Positions 1 through 8,264 are shown, counted from the stretch's first letter. The stretch: 33,129 nt of DNA from Ruminococcus sp. (GCA_021199375.1 JAJQIB010000001.1:1-33129); one strand, 5' to 3'. Numbers and translations are program-made. The notes: generated from the sequence alone by a model not told the origin.

Positions 1-54
1 TGTCCCGACCTCCTTTTCGTTAGTTTCTTGGTCTAACTTTTGGGGGTCGGGACA
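1..54 (-). mobile_element. Probable IS3-family (IS150-like) insertion sequence end, partial
   Basis: The first ten bases (TGTCCCGACC) are the exact reverse complement of bases 45-54 (GGTCGGGACA). Read on the minus strand, the segment starts TGTCCCGACCCCCAAAAGTT and runs into AAAAGGAGG, which resembles the left end of IS150-group IS3 elements followed by the ribosome binding site of the first transposase gene. The last minus-strand base in the window is an A eight bases after that site, where an ATG could begin, so the transposase would lie just outside the window. The outer boundary would be at 54/55. A target duplication cannot be checked. It could instead be an unrelated hairpin; the family assignment is from recalled end sequences. 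Confidence 0.45.
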
Positions 55-81
55 CTGTTTGACGATGCTCTTGTTTTTTTA

Positions 82-354
82 TTAGTGTGACAAGCTATGC
101 TTAACTCTATCCTCAACCTCACAGCGCTTAGCGTTGTTAAAACGATCGAGCGTTCCTACCAGATAGCCGGTGATTCTTCTGATTCTCTGGAAAGGTACAT
201 CAGAAAAGTGATAATCAACATCTACATACTCGCCGTCAATGTTAATATCCATAGCCTCGATGGTCTTTTCGGGATAAAGCTCCTTTCCGTGAGCTATATA
301 AGCATTAATCTCCGCCTGAGAAAGCGTGCCGTTATTCACATTTACATTTACCAT
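82..354 (-). CDS. Small NrdD C-terminus-like protein (anaerobic ribonucleotide reductase-related)
   Basis: A 90-residue protein. Its C-terminal third (RRITGYLVGTLDRFNNAK then EVEDRVKH) matches the conserved tail of class III anaerobic ribonucleoside-triphosphate reductases and of small orphan proteins usually annotated with that name in Clostridia. The Cys pairs that bind zinc in the true NrdD C-terminus are missing; only one Cys is present, and there is no glycyl-radical motif. It cannot be a reductase on its own, and its role is unknown. The start at 354 is chosen because AGGAGGA lies six bases upstream. A perfect-spacing promoter lies at 406-434. It stands alone between the IS-like end and the fucose operon. 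Confidence 0.8.
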   Translation of the reverse strand: MVNVNVNNGTLSQAEINAYIAHGKELYPEKTIEAMDINIDGEYVDVDYHFSDVPFQRIRRITGYLVGTLDRFNNAKRCEVEDRVKHSLSH

Positions 355-405
355 GATAATTCCTCCTGATATCCTATCTTTCAATTTCTTGTGTTTGTAA
401 CATTT

Positions 406-434
406 ATTATACCACTACATATTGTGTTTGTCAA
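406..434 (-). promoter_or_regulatory. Sigma-A promoter of the NrdD-like gene
   Basis: On the minus strand there is TTGACA (434-429), a 17-base spacer and TATAAT (411-406), both perfect consensus, about 50 bases upstream of the gene start at 354. Confidence 0.8.
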
Positions 435-514
435 TAGGACATATAGAGAAAATCGGCGTCAGATTTTATGCAACTTGTACAATTGGTTAACTGTGTGTAA
501 GTAAATAATAGGGA

Positions 515-547
515 ATTAAAAGCACCTCGGAATTACTCCCAAGGTGC
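515..547 (-). terminator. Rho-independent terminator of the fucose operon
   Basis: Arms 522-530 and 539-547 form a nine-pair stem with one G-U pair (minus-strand GCACCTTGG with CCGAGGTGC), followed on the minus strand by TTTTAAT. It lies just after the sirtuin stop codon. Confidence 0.8.
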
Positions 548-553
548 ATATTT

Positions 554-1309
554 TCAAATAACCTTTCCCAACACATCCCCGACCTTTTCATGAAAGACCA
601 GGTCGGCACTGTTATCCATTGCCGTAGGTGTTAGATTTATAAGTGTCAAGCATTTTCCTCTAAAGTATCTTATAAGTCCTGCTGCAGGATAAACCACAAG
701 CGAGGTGCCGGCAACAATCATAAGCTCACAGCTTGAAATCTTCTTCACCGCCTCATTGACAATATCATCATCAAGTGCTTCCTCATAAAGTACAACATCA
801 GGCTTGACTAAACCTCCGCACTTATCGCAGTGTGGTACCGTTTCCTTACTACTCTTGACGTACTCAGCATCAAACTGCTTGCCGCATCTCATGCAGTAGT
901 TACGATGTACCGAGCCATGAAGCTCAAGCACGTTTTTGCTTCCCGCAAGCTGATGCAATCCATCAATGTTTTGCGTAACAATCGTTATATCCTTGCCCGC
1001 TCCTTCAAGCTCAGCAAGCTTTAAATGAGCTCTGCTTGGCTTTGCATCAAGATATAGCAAATTCTTTCGGTAAAAGTCATAAAACTCCTCGGTATGCCTG
1101 TCAAAATAGGTGCGGCTAATTAGCTCTTCGGGGCTTATGTAGCCATCAATCTTCTTGCTGTAGAGCCCGTTAGATGATCGAAAATCAGGAATGCCGCTCT
1201 CGGTTGATACACCCGCTCCGCCAAAAAAAACAATGCTTCTGCTATTGTTCACCATATCCTTAAGGAGCTCATACCTATCTATCTCATCACCAAGCTTAGT
1301 ATTCGGCAT
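554..1309 (-). CDS. cobB: Sirtuin, NAD-dependent protein deacylase
   Basis: A 251-residue sirtuin, full length for the bacterial family. Such enzymes remove acyl groups from lysines using NAD+, giving nicotinamide and O-acyl-ADP-ribose. Visible motifs are the NAD-binding GAGVSTESGIPDFRS (31-45), TQNIDGLH (112-119), catalytic His131 in LELHGS, four zinc cysteines (139, 142, 161, 164) and GTSLVVYPA. It is the last gene of the fucose operon, 13 bases after fucA and directly before the terminator, so it should be induced with fucose catabolism. That placement suggests control of acyl-CoA-linked enzymes downstream of lactaldehyde, but this is inference. AAGGAG lies about ten bases before the ATG. 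Confidence 0.93.
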   Translation of the reverse strand: MPNTKLGDEIDRYELLKDMVNNSRSIVFFGGAGVSTESGIPDFRSSNGLYSKKIDGYISPEELISRTYFDRHTEEFYDFYRKNLLYLDAKPSRAHLKLAELEGAGKDITIVTQNIDGLHQLAGSKNVLELHGSVHRNYCMRCGKQFDAEYVKSSKETVPHCDKCGGLVKPDVVLYEEALDDDIVNEAVKKISSCELMIVAGTSLVVYPAAGLIRYFRGKCLTLINLTPTAMDNSADLVFHEKVGDVLGKVI

Positions 1310-1322
1310 TGCCTCTCACTCC

Positions 1323-2006
1323 TTAATCCTCAGATGGATATTTCTTATAACCGGGATGCTTTCCTGTAACACCATACTGCGAACGCATTCCAATTAATCT
1401 GTCGATATTCTCACGGCTTATGTCCTTAGCTCCGCCCAAAAGCCTTGCCACAAGCGAAATCTGTGCCTGTAGCTCCAGCGTTTCCATACGATAATATGCA
1501 GTTGTAAGATCTGCTCCTACTGTTAGCGCACCATGATTTTCAAGCAGCATTACGTCATGCTCCTGTAGATACGGCTCAATTGCATCCGGAACCTCATATG
1601 TCGAAGGCGTACCATATGGCGTAAGCGGCACAGAGCCTACTGCAATAACAGTTTCAATCATGCAATAATCGTCAAGCGACTGATGTGCACACGCAAATCC
1701 CGTAGCTACAGGAGGATGAGCATGAACAACAGAACCCACATCGGGGCGGTCATGGTAGCACTTAAGGTGCATCTTAACCTCAGAGGACGGCTTCCATCCC
1801 TCAACCGCTTCAACAATGTTAAAATCGTCGTCTATAAGTCCGATCTTGTCGGTGGTAATTTCCGCTTTGCTTACGCCTGTTTGCGTTGCAAGATAAAGAC
1901 CGTCAGCCACCTTTACGGTAACATTACCATCATTTGCGGCCACCCAGCCCTTTTGCCACATCTTATGACAAACCTCAACCATTTTTTCTTTTATATCTTC
2001 GTACAT
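1323..2006 (-). CDS. fucA: L-fuculose-1-phosphate aldolase (class II aldolase/adducin family)
   Basis: A 227-residue cytoplasmic zinc aldolase that would split L-fuculose 1-phosphate into dihydroxyacetone phosphate and L-lactaldehyde. The active site is complete: Glu76 (in SSEVKMH), zinc ligands His95 and His97 (HAHPP) and His158 (ENHGA). These sit three residues after the E. coli FucA equivalents (73, 92, 94, 155). ANDGNVTV near residue 25 and TGVSKAEI near 43 are phosphate-binding segments of the family. It lies 16 bases after fucU in the same transcript. AAAGGA precedes the ATG at a rather long spacing (11). Related rhamnulose-phosphate and ribulose-phosphate epimerase/aldolase activities cannot be excluded, but the neighbours favour fucose. 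Confidence 0.9.
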   Translation of the reverse strand: MYEDIKEKMVEVCHKMWQKGWVAANDGNVTVKVADGLYLATQTGVSKAEITTDKIGLIDDDFNIVEAVEGWKPSSEVKMHLKCYHDRPDVGSVVHAHPPVATGFACAHQSLDDYCMIETVIAVGSVPLTPYGTPSTYEVPDAIEPYLQEHDVMLLENHGALTVGADLTTAYYRMETLELQAQISLVARLLGGAKDISRENIDRLIGMRSQYGVTGKHPGYKKYPSED

Positions 2007-2022
2007 CTATTTTCAAATCCTT

Positions 2023-2469
2023 TCAGATAAAATTTGTAACCACGCCTTTTTGCAGCATGATATTTGCATAAATAGCAGCTTCTCCTGTGGCGACAATTGC
2101 ATAGGCGGTCTTTGCCTGCTCATAAAACTCAAACCTCTCAATTTGACCAATCGCACCGCTTCCACGCTCGTCATACTTCGAAACAATTTGCTTATACTCG
2201 TCCCAAATCGGAGTCTCGGCATCATCACCTGGCATAACCTGCATCAAATTCACAGGCTTTTCCACGTACGTATCAAGCGGCATGAGCTTAAGTATTGCAT
2301 CTAAAAGCTCAGGCACGCCATGACCGTCACAGCGTATCACCTTAGCATTCTTTCCCATGCTCTCGCACGGAAAATTTCCATCCGCTATAACGATTCTGTC
2401 CGAATGTCCCATCTCACAAAGCGTTTTTAAAAGCTCAGGAGAAAGTATAGCCGGTATATTATTAAGCAT
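2023..2469 (-). CDS. fucU: L-fucose mutarotase (RbsD/FucU family)
   Basis: A 148-residue protein of normal family length. It interconverts alpha and beta anomers of L-fucose to feed the isomerase. The N-terminus has the family signature: EMGHSD with the catalytic His22, followed by IADGNFP containing Asp30. The C-terminal segment with the Tyr-rich EFYEQAK and ATGEAAIYANIMLQKG is typical of FucU. The start overlaps the kinase stop by eight bases and has GGAGGT eight bases upstream, indicating translational coupling. The position between kinase and aldolase genes supports fucose rather than ribose specificity. Confidence 0.92.
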   Translation of the reverse strand: MLNNIPAILSPELLKTLCEMGHSDRIVIADGNFPCESMGKNAKVIRCDGHGVPELLDAILKLMPLDTYVEKPVNLMQVMPGDDAETPIWDEYKQIVSKYDERGSGAIGQIERFEFYEQAKTAYAIVATGEAAIYANIMLQKGVVTNFI

Positions 2470-3925
2470 TATTAACTACCTCCAAAAATCTATCGTAAGC
2501 TTGACTCCAATCATCACCATGCGGTTCAAAATGATTTAGCCTCTCGCTATTTCTAATCACCTGTCTTAGCTGAGAAAGTGACTCAACATCCCCACTTGCC
2601 ATAAGCTGAACACCTATGTTTCCCAAAGCCGTAGCCTCGGTAGGTCCGCTTATAACCTCACATCCGCAAGCGCAAGCGGTTAGACTTGAAAGAAGCTTAT
2701 CCTTAGTGCCACCGCCGAACATATACACCCTTTCAAGCCTTTTGCCGACGCAAGTCTCAAGCTCCTCCTTAGCCTGACGATAGCAGAGAGCCAGACTTTC
2801 ATATATACACCTCATAATCTCGCCAACGGTTTCGGGAATCGGCTGATTAGTTCGCTTACAGTATTCTCGGATACGTTTCGGAATATTTCCCGCAGGTGTA
2901 AACTCAGGAGCGTTAGGGTCAATAAAGCACTTAAACGGCTCGCTATCCTTCGCCATCTGTTCGAGCTGCATAAAGCTGTACTCGCTGCCCTCTCGAATCC
3001 ACTGACGGCGGCTTTCCTGAATTAGCCATAGCCCGATTATATTCTTTAGCAGTGATGTTTTACCCTCACAGCCAAGCTCGTTTGTAACATTTAGCCTAAA
3101 TGAATTCTCATCTATCACAGGTGAGTCAAGCTCAGTGCCAAAAAGACTCCATGTGCCGCAAGAGAGAAATGCAAAGTCCTTCTCCTCAGCGGGGCAAGCA
3201 GCAAGTGCCGATTGCGTGTCGTGTCCACAAACCGAAATAACCTTAATAGGCTTCATATCAAGCTCTTCACAAAGCGTATCTGAAAGTGTTCCAACCACAC
3301 TACCGCTGTCGACAATCCTTGGCATAAGCGTTCGCTTTATTCCAAGTGCATCAAGTACTTCTTCTGACCAGCATTTATTTTCAGCATCAAAAAGCTGTGT
3401 GGTAGATGCGATCGACAGCTCAGCATGAGCATCTCCGCATAGAAAATACTCGAAAAGATTTGGCATCAAAAGAAGCTTATCGGCACGTTTTAGCAAATCG
3501 GGACGCTCTTTAACAAGGCTCAGAAGCTGAAAAGCCGTGTTTATCTCCATAAACTGATTTCCTGTAATCTCATAGAACCTGCCCTTATCTATCAGCCTAA
3601 AGCTTTCCTCAAGCATACCCTCTGTGCGAGAATCACGGTAGTGTACAGGATTTTCGAGCAGACGTCCGTCTTTATCTAAAAGTCCGAAATCCACTCCCCA
3701 CGTATCAATCGCCACGCTGTCAACATCATAGGGCTTAGCCTTAATGAGGCTCTGCTTGATCTCATGCACAAGCCTTAGCACATCCCAATACATAGTGCCG
3801 CCCAAAATTACCGGGTCATTAGAAAATCGGTGGATTTCCTCCATAGAAATATGTTCTCCATCAAAGGATGCAACAATTGCCCTGCCTGAAGATGCACCAA
3901 AATCTATTGCAAGGACCCTTTTCAT
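2462..3925 (-). CDS. rhaB: FGGY-family rhamnulokinase-type kinase, probable L-fuculokinase
   Basis: A 487-residue FGGY carbohydrate kinase. The N-terminal phosphate-binding loop is AIDFGASSGR (residues 6-15), DTWGVDFGL lies near 74-82, and the catalytic base is Asp236 in CGHDTQSA (E. coli RhaB uses Asp237). MFGGGTKDKLL near the C-terminus is the adenosine-binding segment. The sequence looks closer to rhamnulokinase than to E. coli FucK, but it sits between an L-fucose isomerase and an L-fuculose-phosphate aldolase, so the likely substrate is L-fuculose. The start at 3925 is chosen for the GGAGGTG seven bases upstream; a TTG 15 bases further upstream would contain that site. It is 51 bases after fucI. 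Confidence 0.9.
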   Translation of the reverse strand: MKRVLAIDFGASSGRAIVASFDGEHISMEEIHRFSNDPVILGGTMYWDVLRLVHEIKQSLIKAKPYDVDSVAIDTWGVDFGLLDKDGRLLENPVHYRDSRTEGMLEESFRLIDKGRFYEITGNQFMEINTAFQLLSLVKERPDLLKRADKLLLMPNLFEYFLCGDAHAELSIASTTQLFDAENKCWSEEVLDALGIKRTLMPRIVDSGSVVGTLSDTLCEELDMKPIKVISVCGHDTQSALAACPAEEKDFAFLSCGTWSLFGTELDSPVIDENSFRLNVTNELGCEGKTSLLKNIIGLWLIQESRRQWIREGSEYSFMQLEQMAKDSEPFKCFIDPNAPEFTPAGNIPKRIREYCKRTNQPIPETVGEIMRCIYESLALCYRQAKEELETCVGKRLERVYMFGGGTKDKLLSSLTACACGCEVISGPTEATALGNIGVQLMASGDVESLSQLRQVIRNSERLNHFEPHGDDWSQAYDRFLEVVNNA

Positions 3926-3976
3926 TTGTTTCACCTCCAAAAGCCAAGGATAATATCCAAAGAATTCACCTTGCCT

Positions 3977-5779
3977 TTATCTTATGTTCTTATACATAGG
4001 ACCATAAGTCTGGCAAGCTCTAAAGTCCTGACCATCCTTATCCATTCCAAAAGCATTCCATGCAGAAGGACGGAAAATCTTATCTTCATCAACATTGTGC
4101 ATACAAACGGGTATTCTTAGCATCGAGCAGAGTGTGATAATATCCGCACCGATATGTCCATAGCTTATTGCACCGTGATTTGCACCCCAGTTGTTCATAA
4201 CATCATATGCGCTCTTAAATGCACCCTTGCCGGTTACACGAGGAGTAAACCATGTGCAGGGCCAGGTATAATCCGTTCTCTTCCAAAGCTTGTCTGTAAC
4301 CTCATCAGGAAGATTAACAGTCCAGCCTTCAACAATCTGTACTACTGGACCTAATCCCTTGACTATGTTAAGTCTCATCATAGTTGCGGGCATTTCGCAG
4401 TCGGTCACAAAGCGTGAAGAATATCCGCCGCCTCTAAAGTATCCAAGATCTGCAGGGTTCCATGTGGTTTTACCCATGATAGCCTTCATATCCTCATCGG
4501 TAACATCCCACCACTGCTTCATAACGCTGTTGCCATTTTCATCCTTAGCTCCGCCGTTTGCATCAAGGCAAGCCGCACCGGAATTGATTAGATGAATAAA
4601 TCCGCCTGCTTCCTTAGCCTTACCCTCTATATCATAGCCCGTAGCCTTCTTAACCGCCTCAGGCGACCAATATGTACGAACATCCGCAAAAATCTGTGCA
4701 CGATTCGTAAGCAGCTTCATAAAGAGCATTCCAAGACCGTTTAGCGTATCGTTTTCGGTTGCTAAAATGTACGGCTCTCTTGCACCATTCCAGTCAAATG
4801 TGGTGTTGAGCAAAGCCTCGGGATAGTCGCAGTTTGGATAAAAGTCTGTCCACTGACGCTGACCCTGAAATCCTGCCGCAATTGCATTGTGTCCGACCAT
4901 TTCTTCTTCGCAGCCTTCGGGAAGATTCTTGTTGCCGTTCATCAAATCCTTGATAATGCACATCATCTTAACGACAAACTCCCACTGCTCATCCTTAACC
5001 TCACGACTCTTTTGAACCTCAGGCGGATTCTTGTCGAAGCCCTCTATGCAGTTTGCCTTTGTCCACTCAAGCGCCTTCTTGTATTCGTTTTCATCATAAA
5101 TACCTTCGGTCATTCGTCTGATGATTTCTACCTCATCAACCGATTCAACTCTCATACCGAGATACTCCTCAATAAAATCAGCATTGATGATAGATCCGCC
5201 TATACCCATAGTGACAGATCCTATTTGAAGATAGCTCTTGCCTCTCATAGTAGCAGCCGCTACAGCACAGCGTGCAAATCTAAGCAGCTTCTCTCTTACA
5301 TCATCTGGGATAGAGGTATCATCCGCATCCTGAACATCATGTCCATAGATTCCAAATGCAGGTAAGCCCTTTTGTGAGTGAGTAGCAAGAACGGATGCTA
5401 AATACACCGCTCCTGGGCGCTCGGTTCCGTTAAAGCCCCATACGCCCTTAATCGTCATAGGGTCCATATCCATAGTTTCCGCTCCGTAGCACCAGCAGGG
5501 AGTTACTGTAAGCGTAATATCAACTCCGCACCTTTTAAACTTATCAGCACAAGCTGCTGCCTCAGCAACTCTTCCGATTGTGGTGTCGGCAATAACCACC
5601 TTTACAGGCTCGCCATTAGAATAACGAATATTCTCCTCAAAGAGCTTTGCCGCTGCCTTTGCCATGTTCATCGTCTGATCTTCGAGGGATTCTCTAACCT
5701 TCAAAAAACCACGTCTGCCGTCAATTGTCGGGCGAATACCAATAACAGGATAATCACCTATAAGTCTACTTTCTGCCAT
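3977..5779 (-). CDS. fucI: L-fucose isomerase
   Basis: A 600-residue protein, close to E. coli FucI (591). It is a manganese-dependent aldose-ketose isomerase converting L-fucose to L-fuculose, and may also act on D-arabinose. Family features include the N-terminal [59 protein letters not shown], and the C-terminal [18 protein letters not shown] with the metal-ligand His, ending in CQTYGPMY. The ATG is preceded by GGAGGT at eight bases. It is the first gene of the operon, about 50 bases downstream of a consensus promoter, so it should be the most strongly expressed. No fucose importer is in the operon; the divergent EamA protein may fill that role. Confidence 0.95.
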   Translation of the reverse strand: MAESRLIGDYPVIGIRPTIDGRRGFLKVRESLEDQTMNMAKAAAKLFEENIRYSNGEPVKVVIADTTIGRVAEAAACADKFKRCGVDITLTVTPCWCYGAETMDMDPMTIKGVWGFNGTERPGAVYLASVLATHSQKGLPAFGIYGHDVQDADDTSIPDDVREKLLRFARCAVAAATMRGKSYLQIGSVTMGIGGSIINADFIEEYLGMRVESVDEVEIIRRMTEGIYDENEYKKALEWTKANCIEGFDKNPPEVQKSREVKDEQWEFVVKMMCIIKDLMNGNKNLPEGCEEEMVGHNAIAAGFQGQRQWTDFYPNCDYPEALLNTTFDWNGAREPYILATENDTLNGLGMLFMKLLTNRAQIFADVRTYWSPEAVKKATGYDIEGKAKEAGGFIHLINSGAACLDANGGAKDENGNSVMKQWWDVTDEDMKAIMGKTTWNPADLGYFRGGGYSSRFVTDCEMPATMMRLNIVKGLGPVVQIVEGWTVNLPDEVTDKLWKRTDYTWPCTWFTPRVTGKGAFKSAYDVMNNWGANHGAISYGHIGADIITLCSMLRIPVCMHNVDEDKIFRPSAWNAFGMDKDGQDFRACQTYGPMYKNIR

Positions 5780-5805
5780 TTTGATAAACCTCCATTACAA
5801 AAATT

Positions 5806-5824
5806 TGAAACATTTTAGTGTTCA
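5806..5824 (-). promoter_or_regulatory. Candidate operator of the fucose operon
   Basis: Minus-strand TGAACACTAAAATGTTTCA is an imperfect 19-base palindrome (TGAA and TTCA outer arms) located between the -10 box and the fucI ribosome binding site, where a repressor would block transcription. The nearby ROK protein is the natural candidate to bind it. This is inference from position and symmetry only. Confidence 0.35.
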
Positions 5825-5835
5825 TTTTTATCTAT

Positions 5836-5864
5836 ATTATACAATATCGGGTGCGCTTTGTCAA
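5836..5864 (-). promoter_or_regulatory. Sigma-A promoter of the fucose operon
   Basis: On the minus strand, TTGACA (5864-5859), 17 bases, TATAAT (5841-5836): a perfect consensus promoter about 57 bases before fucI. A promoter this strong on a catabolic operon implies control by a repressor. Confidence 0.85.
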
Positions 5865-5871
5865 CCGCTAA

Positions 5872-5901
5872 TTATTAAAAATCACGAAAATTTCGTATAA
5901 A
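5872..5901 (+). promoter_or_regulatory. Weak promoter and palindrome upstream of the EamA gene
   Basis: A perfect palindrome ACGAAAATTTCGT (5884-5896) sits between a weak -35 (TTATTA, 5872) and a -10-like TATAAA (5896-5901) of the rightward EamA gene. A protein bound there would cover this promoter. The -35 match is poor, so the promoter call is tentative. Confidence 0.35.
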
Positions 5902-5951
5902 GGGCAATCTTACTCACATTTTATCATACACTTGTCCTAGGAGGAATTTGT

Positions 5952-6815
5952 ATGATACTGATTTTAATTGCTGCTGTGCTTTGGGGATTTGTTGGTGTAG
6001 CAACCAGACCACTTTATGATATGGGACTAACTGTAATTGAGCTCACCCTTGTGCGCTCGGTCGCTTCATTTTTAGGTGCGCTCTTAATGATACTTTTCAC
6101 AAATACCAAGGATTTAAAAATCCAACTGCGTGACATTCCTCTCTTCATATGTGCAGGAGCCTTCAGCATTGACCTTTTTAACATCTGCTATTTTCTCACC
6201 CAGCAAATTTTTACGCTCGCGCTCTCCTCCGTATTTCTTTATACCGCACCATGCTTTGTGATGATTTTGTCGGCTATCATCTTTCATGACAGGCTTACCG
6301 CCCAAAAGCTTATAGCACTCGCCGCCGCACTCTGTGGATGCTTCCTTGCAAGCGGAGCATGGCTTACCTCAAGTGAAATTACTGCTTTTGGTGTAATGAT
6401 AGGGCTTCTTTCGGGATTTGGCTATGCTCTCTACAGCATATTCGGGTCATTAGCCGCTAAACGCTACAGCGGACTTACCTTTATGCTCTATACCTTCTTT
6501 TTTGCTGCGCTAACACTGCTTCCCTTTTGCAATACAAATAAAATAGCTATCTGCGCATCAAATGGCGGCATGATTTGGCTTGTCGCCTTCACTCTGCTCT
6601 TTACAGTAATTCCATATATGCTATACTCCTTAGGACTCGAAAGAATAGAGGCATCAAGGGCGTCAATTTTAGCATTCGCTGAGCCCTTTGTAAGTGCGCT
6701 TGCAGGACTGCTGTTTTTCGATGAAAGCCTTTCTCTTGAGCTTACGATAGGAATGCTGCTTATGCTTTTGGGAATTATCATCATAGCTAGGCACAAAAAA
6801 AGCCGAGAGCACTAA
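5952..6815 (+). CDS. EamA/DMT-family transporter (ten membrane helices)
   Basis: A 287-residue protein with about ten hydrophobic helices arranged as two EamA repeats. The first starts at residue 1 (ILIAAVLWGFVGVATRP) and the second near 143 (AFGVMIGLLSGFGYALYSIFG). The second repeat ends in the family-typical RIEASRASILAFAEPFVSAL. Such permeases move amino acids, nucleobases or sugars across the inner membrane; the substrate cannot be read from sequence. TAGGAGGAATT precedes the ATG. It is transcribed away from the fucose operon across a 172-base divergent region, so uptake of L-fucose or export of a product such as propanediol is possible but unproven. Its stop codon lies inside the ROK terminator hairpin. 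Confidence 0.88.
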   Translation: MILILIAAVLWGFVGVATRPLYDMGLTVIELTLVRSVASFLGALLMILFTNTKDLKIQLRDIPLFICAGAFSIDLFNICYFLTQQIFTLALSSVFLYTAPCFVMILSAIIFHDRLTAQKLIALAAALCGCFLASGAWLTSSEITAFGVMIGLLSGFGYALYSIFGSLAAKRYSGLTFMLYTFFFAALTLLPFCNTNKIAICASNGGMIWLVAFTLLFTVIPYMLYSLGLERIEASRASILAFAEPFVSALAGLLFFDESLSLELTIGMLLMLLGIIIIARHKKSREH

Positions 6816-6824
6816 AGCTCTCGG
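6794..6824 (-). terminator. Terminator of the ROK gene, overlapping the EamA 3' end
   Basis: CCGAGAGC (6803-6810) pairs perfectly with GCTCTCGG (6817-6824) across a six-base loop that contains the EamA stop codon. On the minus strand it is followed by a seven-base T run (6800-6794). It can act on both strands, but the T run makes the leftward direction dominant. Confidence 0.85.
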
Positions 6825-6843
6825 ACAAATTATTCTTATTAAA

Positions 6844-8124
6844 TTATCCCATCATCTTATTGTTTAAGTCGTGATGCGAATTTGGCTCTGAATTTGCGCT
6901 GTAACCTCCACAATTATAAAAAAGCTCACGAATAGCAAGCGCACATCCTGCGAGGAAAAAGTGCTTGTCCTCGATAATTGAAAGCGTCACCCTGTCAGCA
7001 ATATGTTCACTGCCAATGCGTGCTATAGCCTCTTTAAGCTTTTCAAAGCTCAGCTCATTAGTAAATGGAAATTTGTGAAGCACAATCTTTTGAGGATTTG
7101 TCGAATAGTAGAGATTGTTGATCAGCACCGCCGTCATAGCATAAGCATTATCAATAATCTTTACTGTAGCGGGATCATGCCTGATATATGAGGCATTGAT
7201 AATCTCCTTGCAAACTGAATTTCTTTTTCCTTGAGCTGCTGCCCACATATATGGAGTGCCTTCCTCTGAAAAGCCCTTGACAATTCGATCAAATACTGCC
7301 TTAGGTACTATTTCATTTTCAACGCATCCACGTCTGCCGCAATCACATACTCTGTCAGACGAAGGATTAATTATCATCTTATTGACAAAATCTGTGCGAT
7401 TATCATACGCAACAATAGGCTCGTTAAGGTTGGTGAAAACAAAATCCCAGCTTTTGCCGTACTGTAAAAAAGCTATATTTCTACACGATGCATCACGATT
7501 TTTGTTGAAGTCTATGTTTGCCATAGCAGTGCCCTTTACTGCGTTATCAAACACCATAGGAAGTGTGGTGTGACCGCTCATAAAGCGCTTTAGCCGACTA
7601 AAGTCAGGCTCTCCTCCGCTTAATGTTACATCAAGTCTTGAATACATTGAAGGATAGATTGCAAAGCCTATACCTAAAAGCGAGGACTCCTTAAGACAAT
7701 TATCATTGAGTATATCCGTGAACGATTTTACAAAAAATGTGTAAATGGTCTTGCGATCCGTTGCCTCATTTATCTTTATTGCTCGCTTATCAAGAACATC
7801 TCCCGAAAGCATCGAAAGCCCAACACTTACAAGCTCTTCATTTACTGCAATTCCAAGTGCGAATTTGTAGTGATGATTGATATCAATTAATATTTTCTTT
7901 CGACCGCGAGGTGCCTTTTCTGTTCCGTGCTTGTACTCACCGATTTCAGCGATAATACCCTGATCTATCATTTCATTTGTGATAATTGTTACAGCCGCAC
8001 GAGTAAGCTCTAGCTCGGATGCGATATCAATTCTTGATGTAGGACCGTTTTGTTTTAAAATCTTAAGCACCTGCATTCTGTTGCGACGCTTTAGATCGAG
8101 CTTGCTGATTCCATGTTGTTCCAC
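6844..8124 (-). CDS. ROK-family transcriptional regulator
   Basis: A 426-residue protein. Residues 10-70 form a winged helix-turn-helix (RRNRMQVLKILKQNGPTSR, then IASELELTRAAVTIITNEM), followed by a ROK sugar-kinase-like domain with the zinc motif CDCGRRGCVE near residues 263-272. The glucokinase ATP/catalytic signature is degraded: the usual NDAN-like motif reads DNAVKG, so it is probably a sugar-responsive repressor rather than a kinase. The start is GTG at 8124, with GGAGGT nine bases upstream. It ends in a strong terminator. Its position beside the fuc genes suggests it controls them, though it could regulate itself or the EamA gene. Confidence 0.88.
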   Translation of the reverse strand: MEQHGISKLDLKRRNRMQVLKILKQNGPTSRIDIASELELTRAAVTIITNEMIDQGIIAEIGEYKHGTEKAPRGRKKILIDINHHYKFALGIAVNEELVSVGLSMLSGDVLDKRAIKINEATDRKTIYTFFVKSFTDILNDNCLKESSLLGIGFAIYPSMYSRLDVTLSGGEPDFSRLKRFMSGHTTLPMVFDNAVKGTAMANIDFNKNRDASCRNIAFLQYGKSWDFVFTNLNEPIVAYDNRTDFVNKMIINPSSDRVCDCGRRGCVENEIVPKAVFDRIVKGFSEEGTPYMWAAAQGKRNSVCKEIINASYIRHDPATVKIIDNAYAMTAVLINNLYYSTNPQKIVLHKFPFTNELSFEKLKEAIARIGSEHIADRVTLSIIEDKHFFLAGCALAIRELFYNCGGYSANSEPNSHHDLNNKMMG

Positions 8125-8229
8125 TTCTAATAAACCTCCAAAAATACCGAGGCAACTCCGCTGAAACTGCGTACGAAGCTACCCATTAGAAAGATGCCTG
8201 AGGCGATGTTTTCGTCTCCCTTTTTATTC
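8125..8229 (-). promoter_or_regulatory. Long 5' leader of the ROK gene with possible RNA structure
   Basis: About 105 bases separate the inferred transcription start from the GTG. On the minus strand AGGCA (8198-8194) can pair with TGCCT (8154-8150), and GGAG-TTGC-CTC followed by TATTTTT sits just before the ribosome binding site, like a weak terminator or expression platform. It matches no riboswitch family I can recognise. Structure is inferred only. Confidence 0.3.
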
Positions 8230-8235
8230 CGTTTA

Positions 8236-8264
8236 ATAATATAATCATATCAGACAAAAGTTAA
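8236..8264 (-). promoter_or_regulatory. Candidate promoter of the ROK gene
   Basis: Minus-strand TTAACT (8264-8259), 17 bases, TATTAT (8241-8236). It has nine of twelve consensus positions, weaker than most promoters in the window. Confidence 0.45.
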
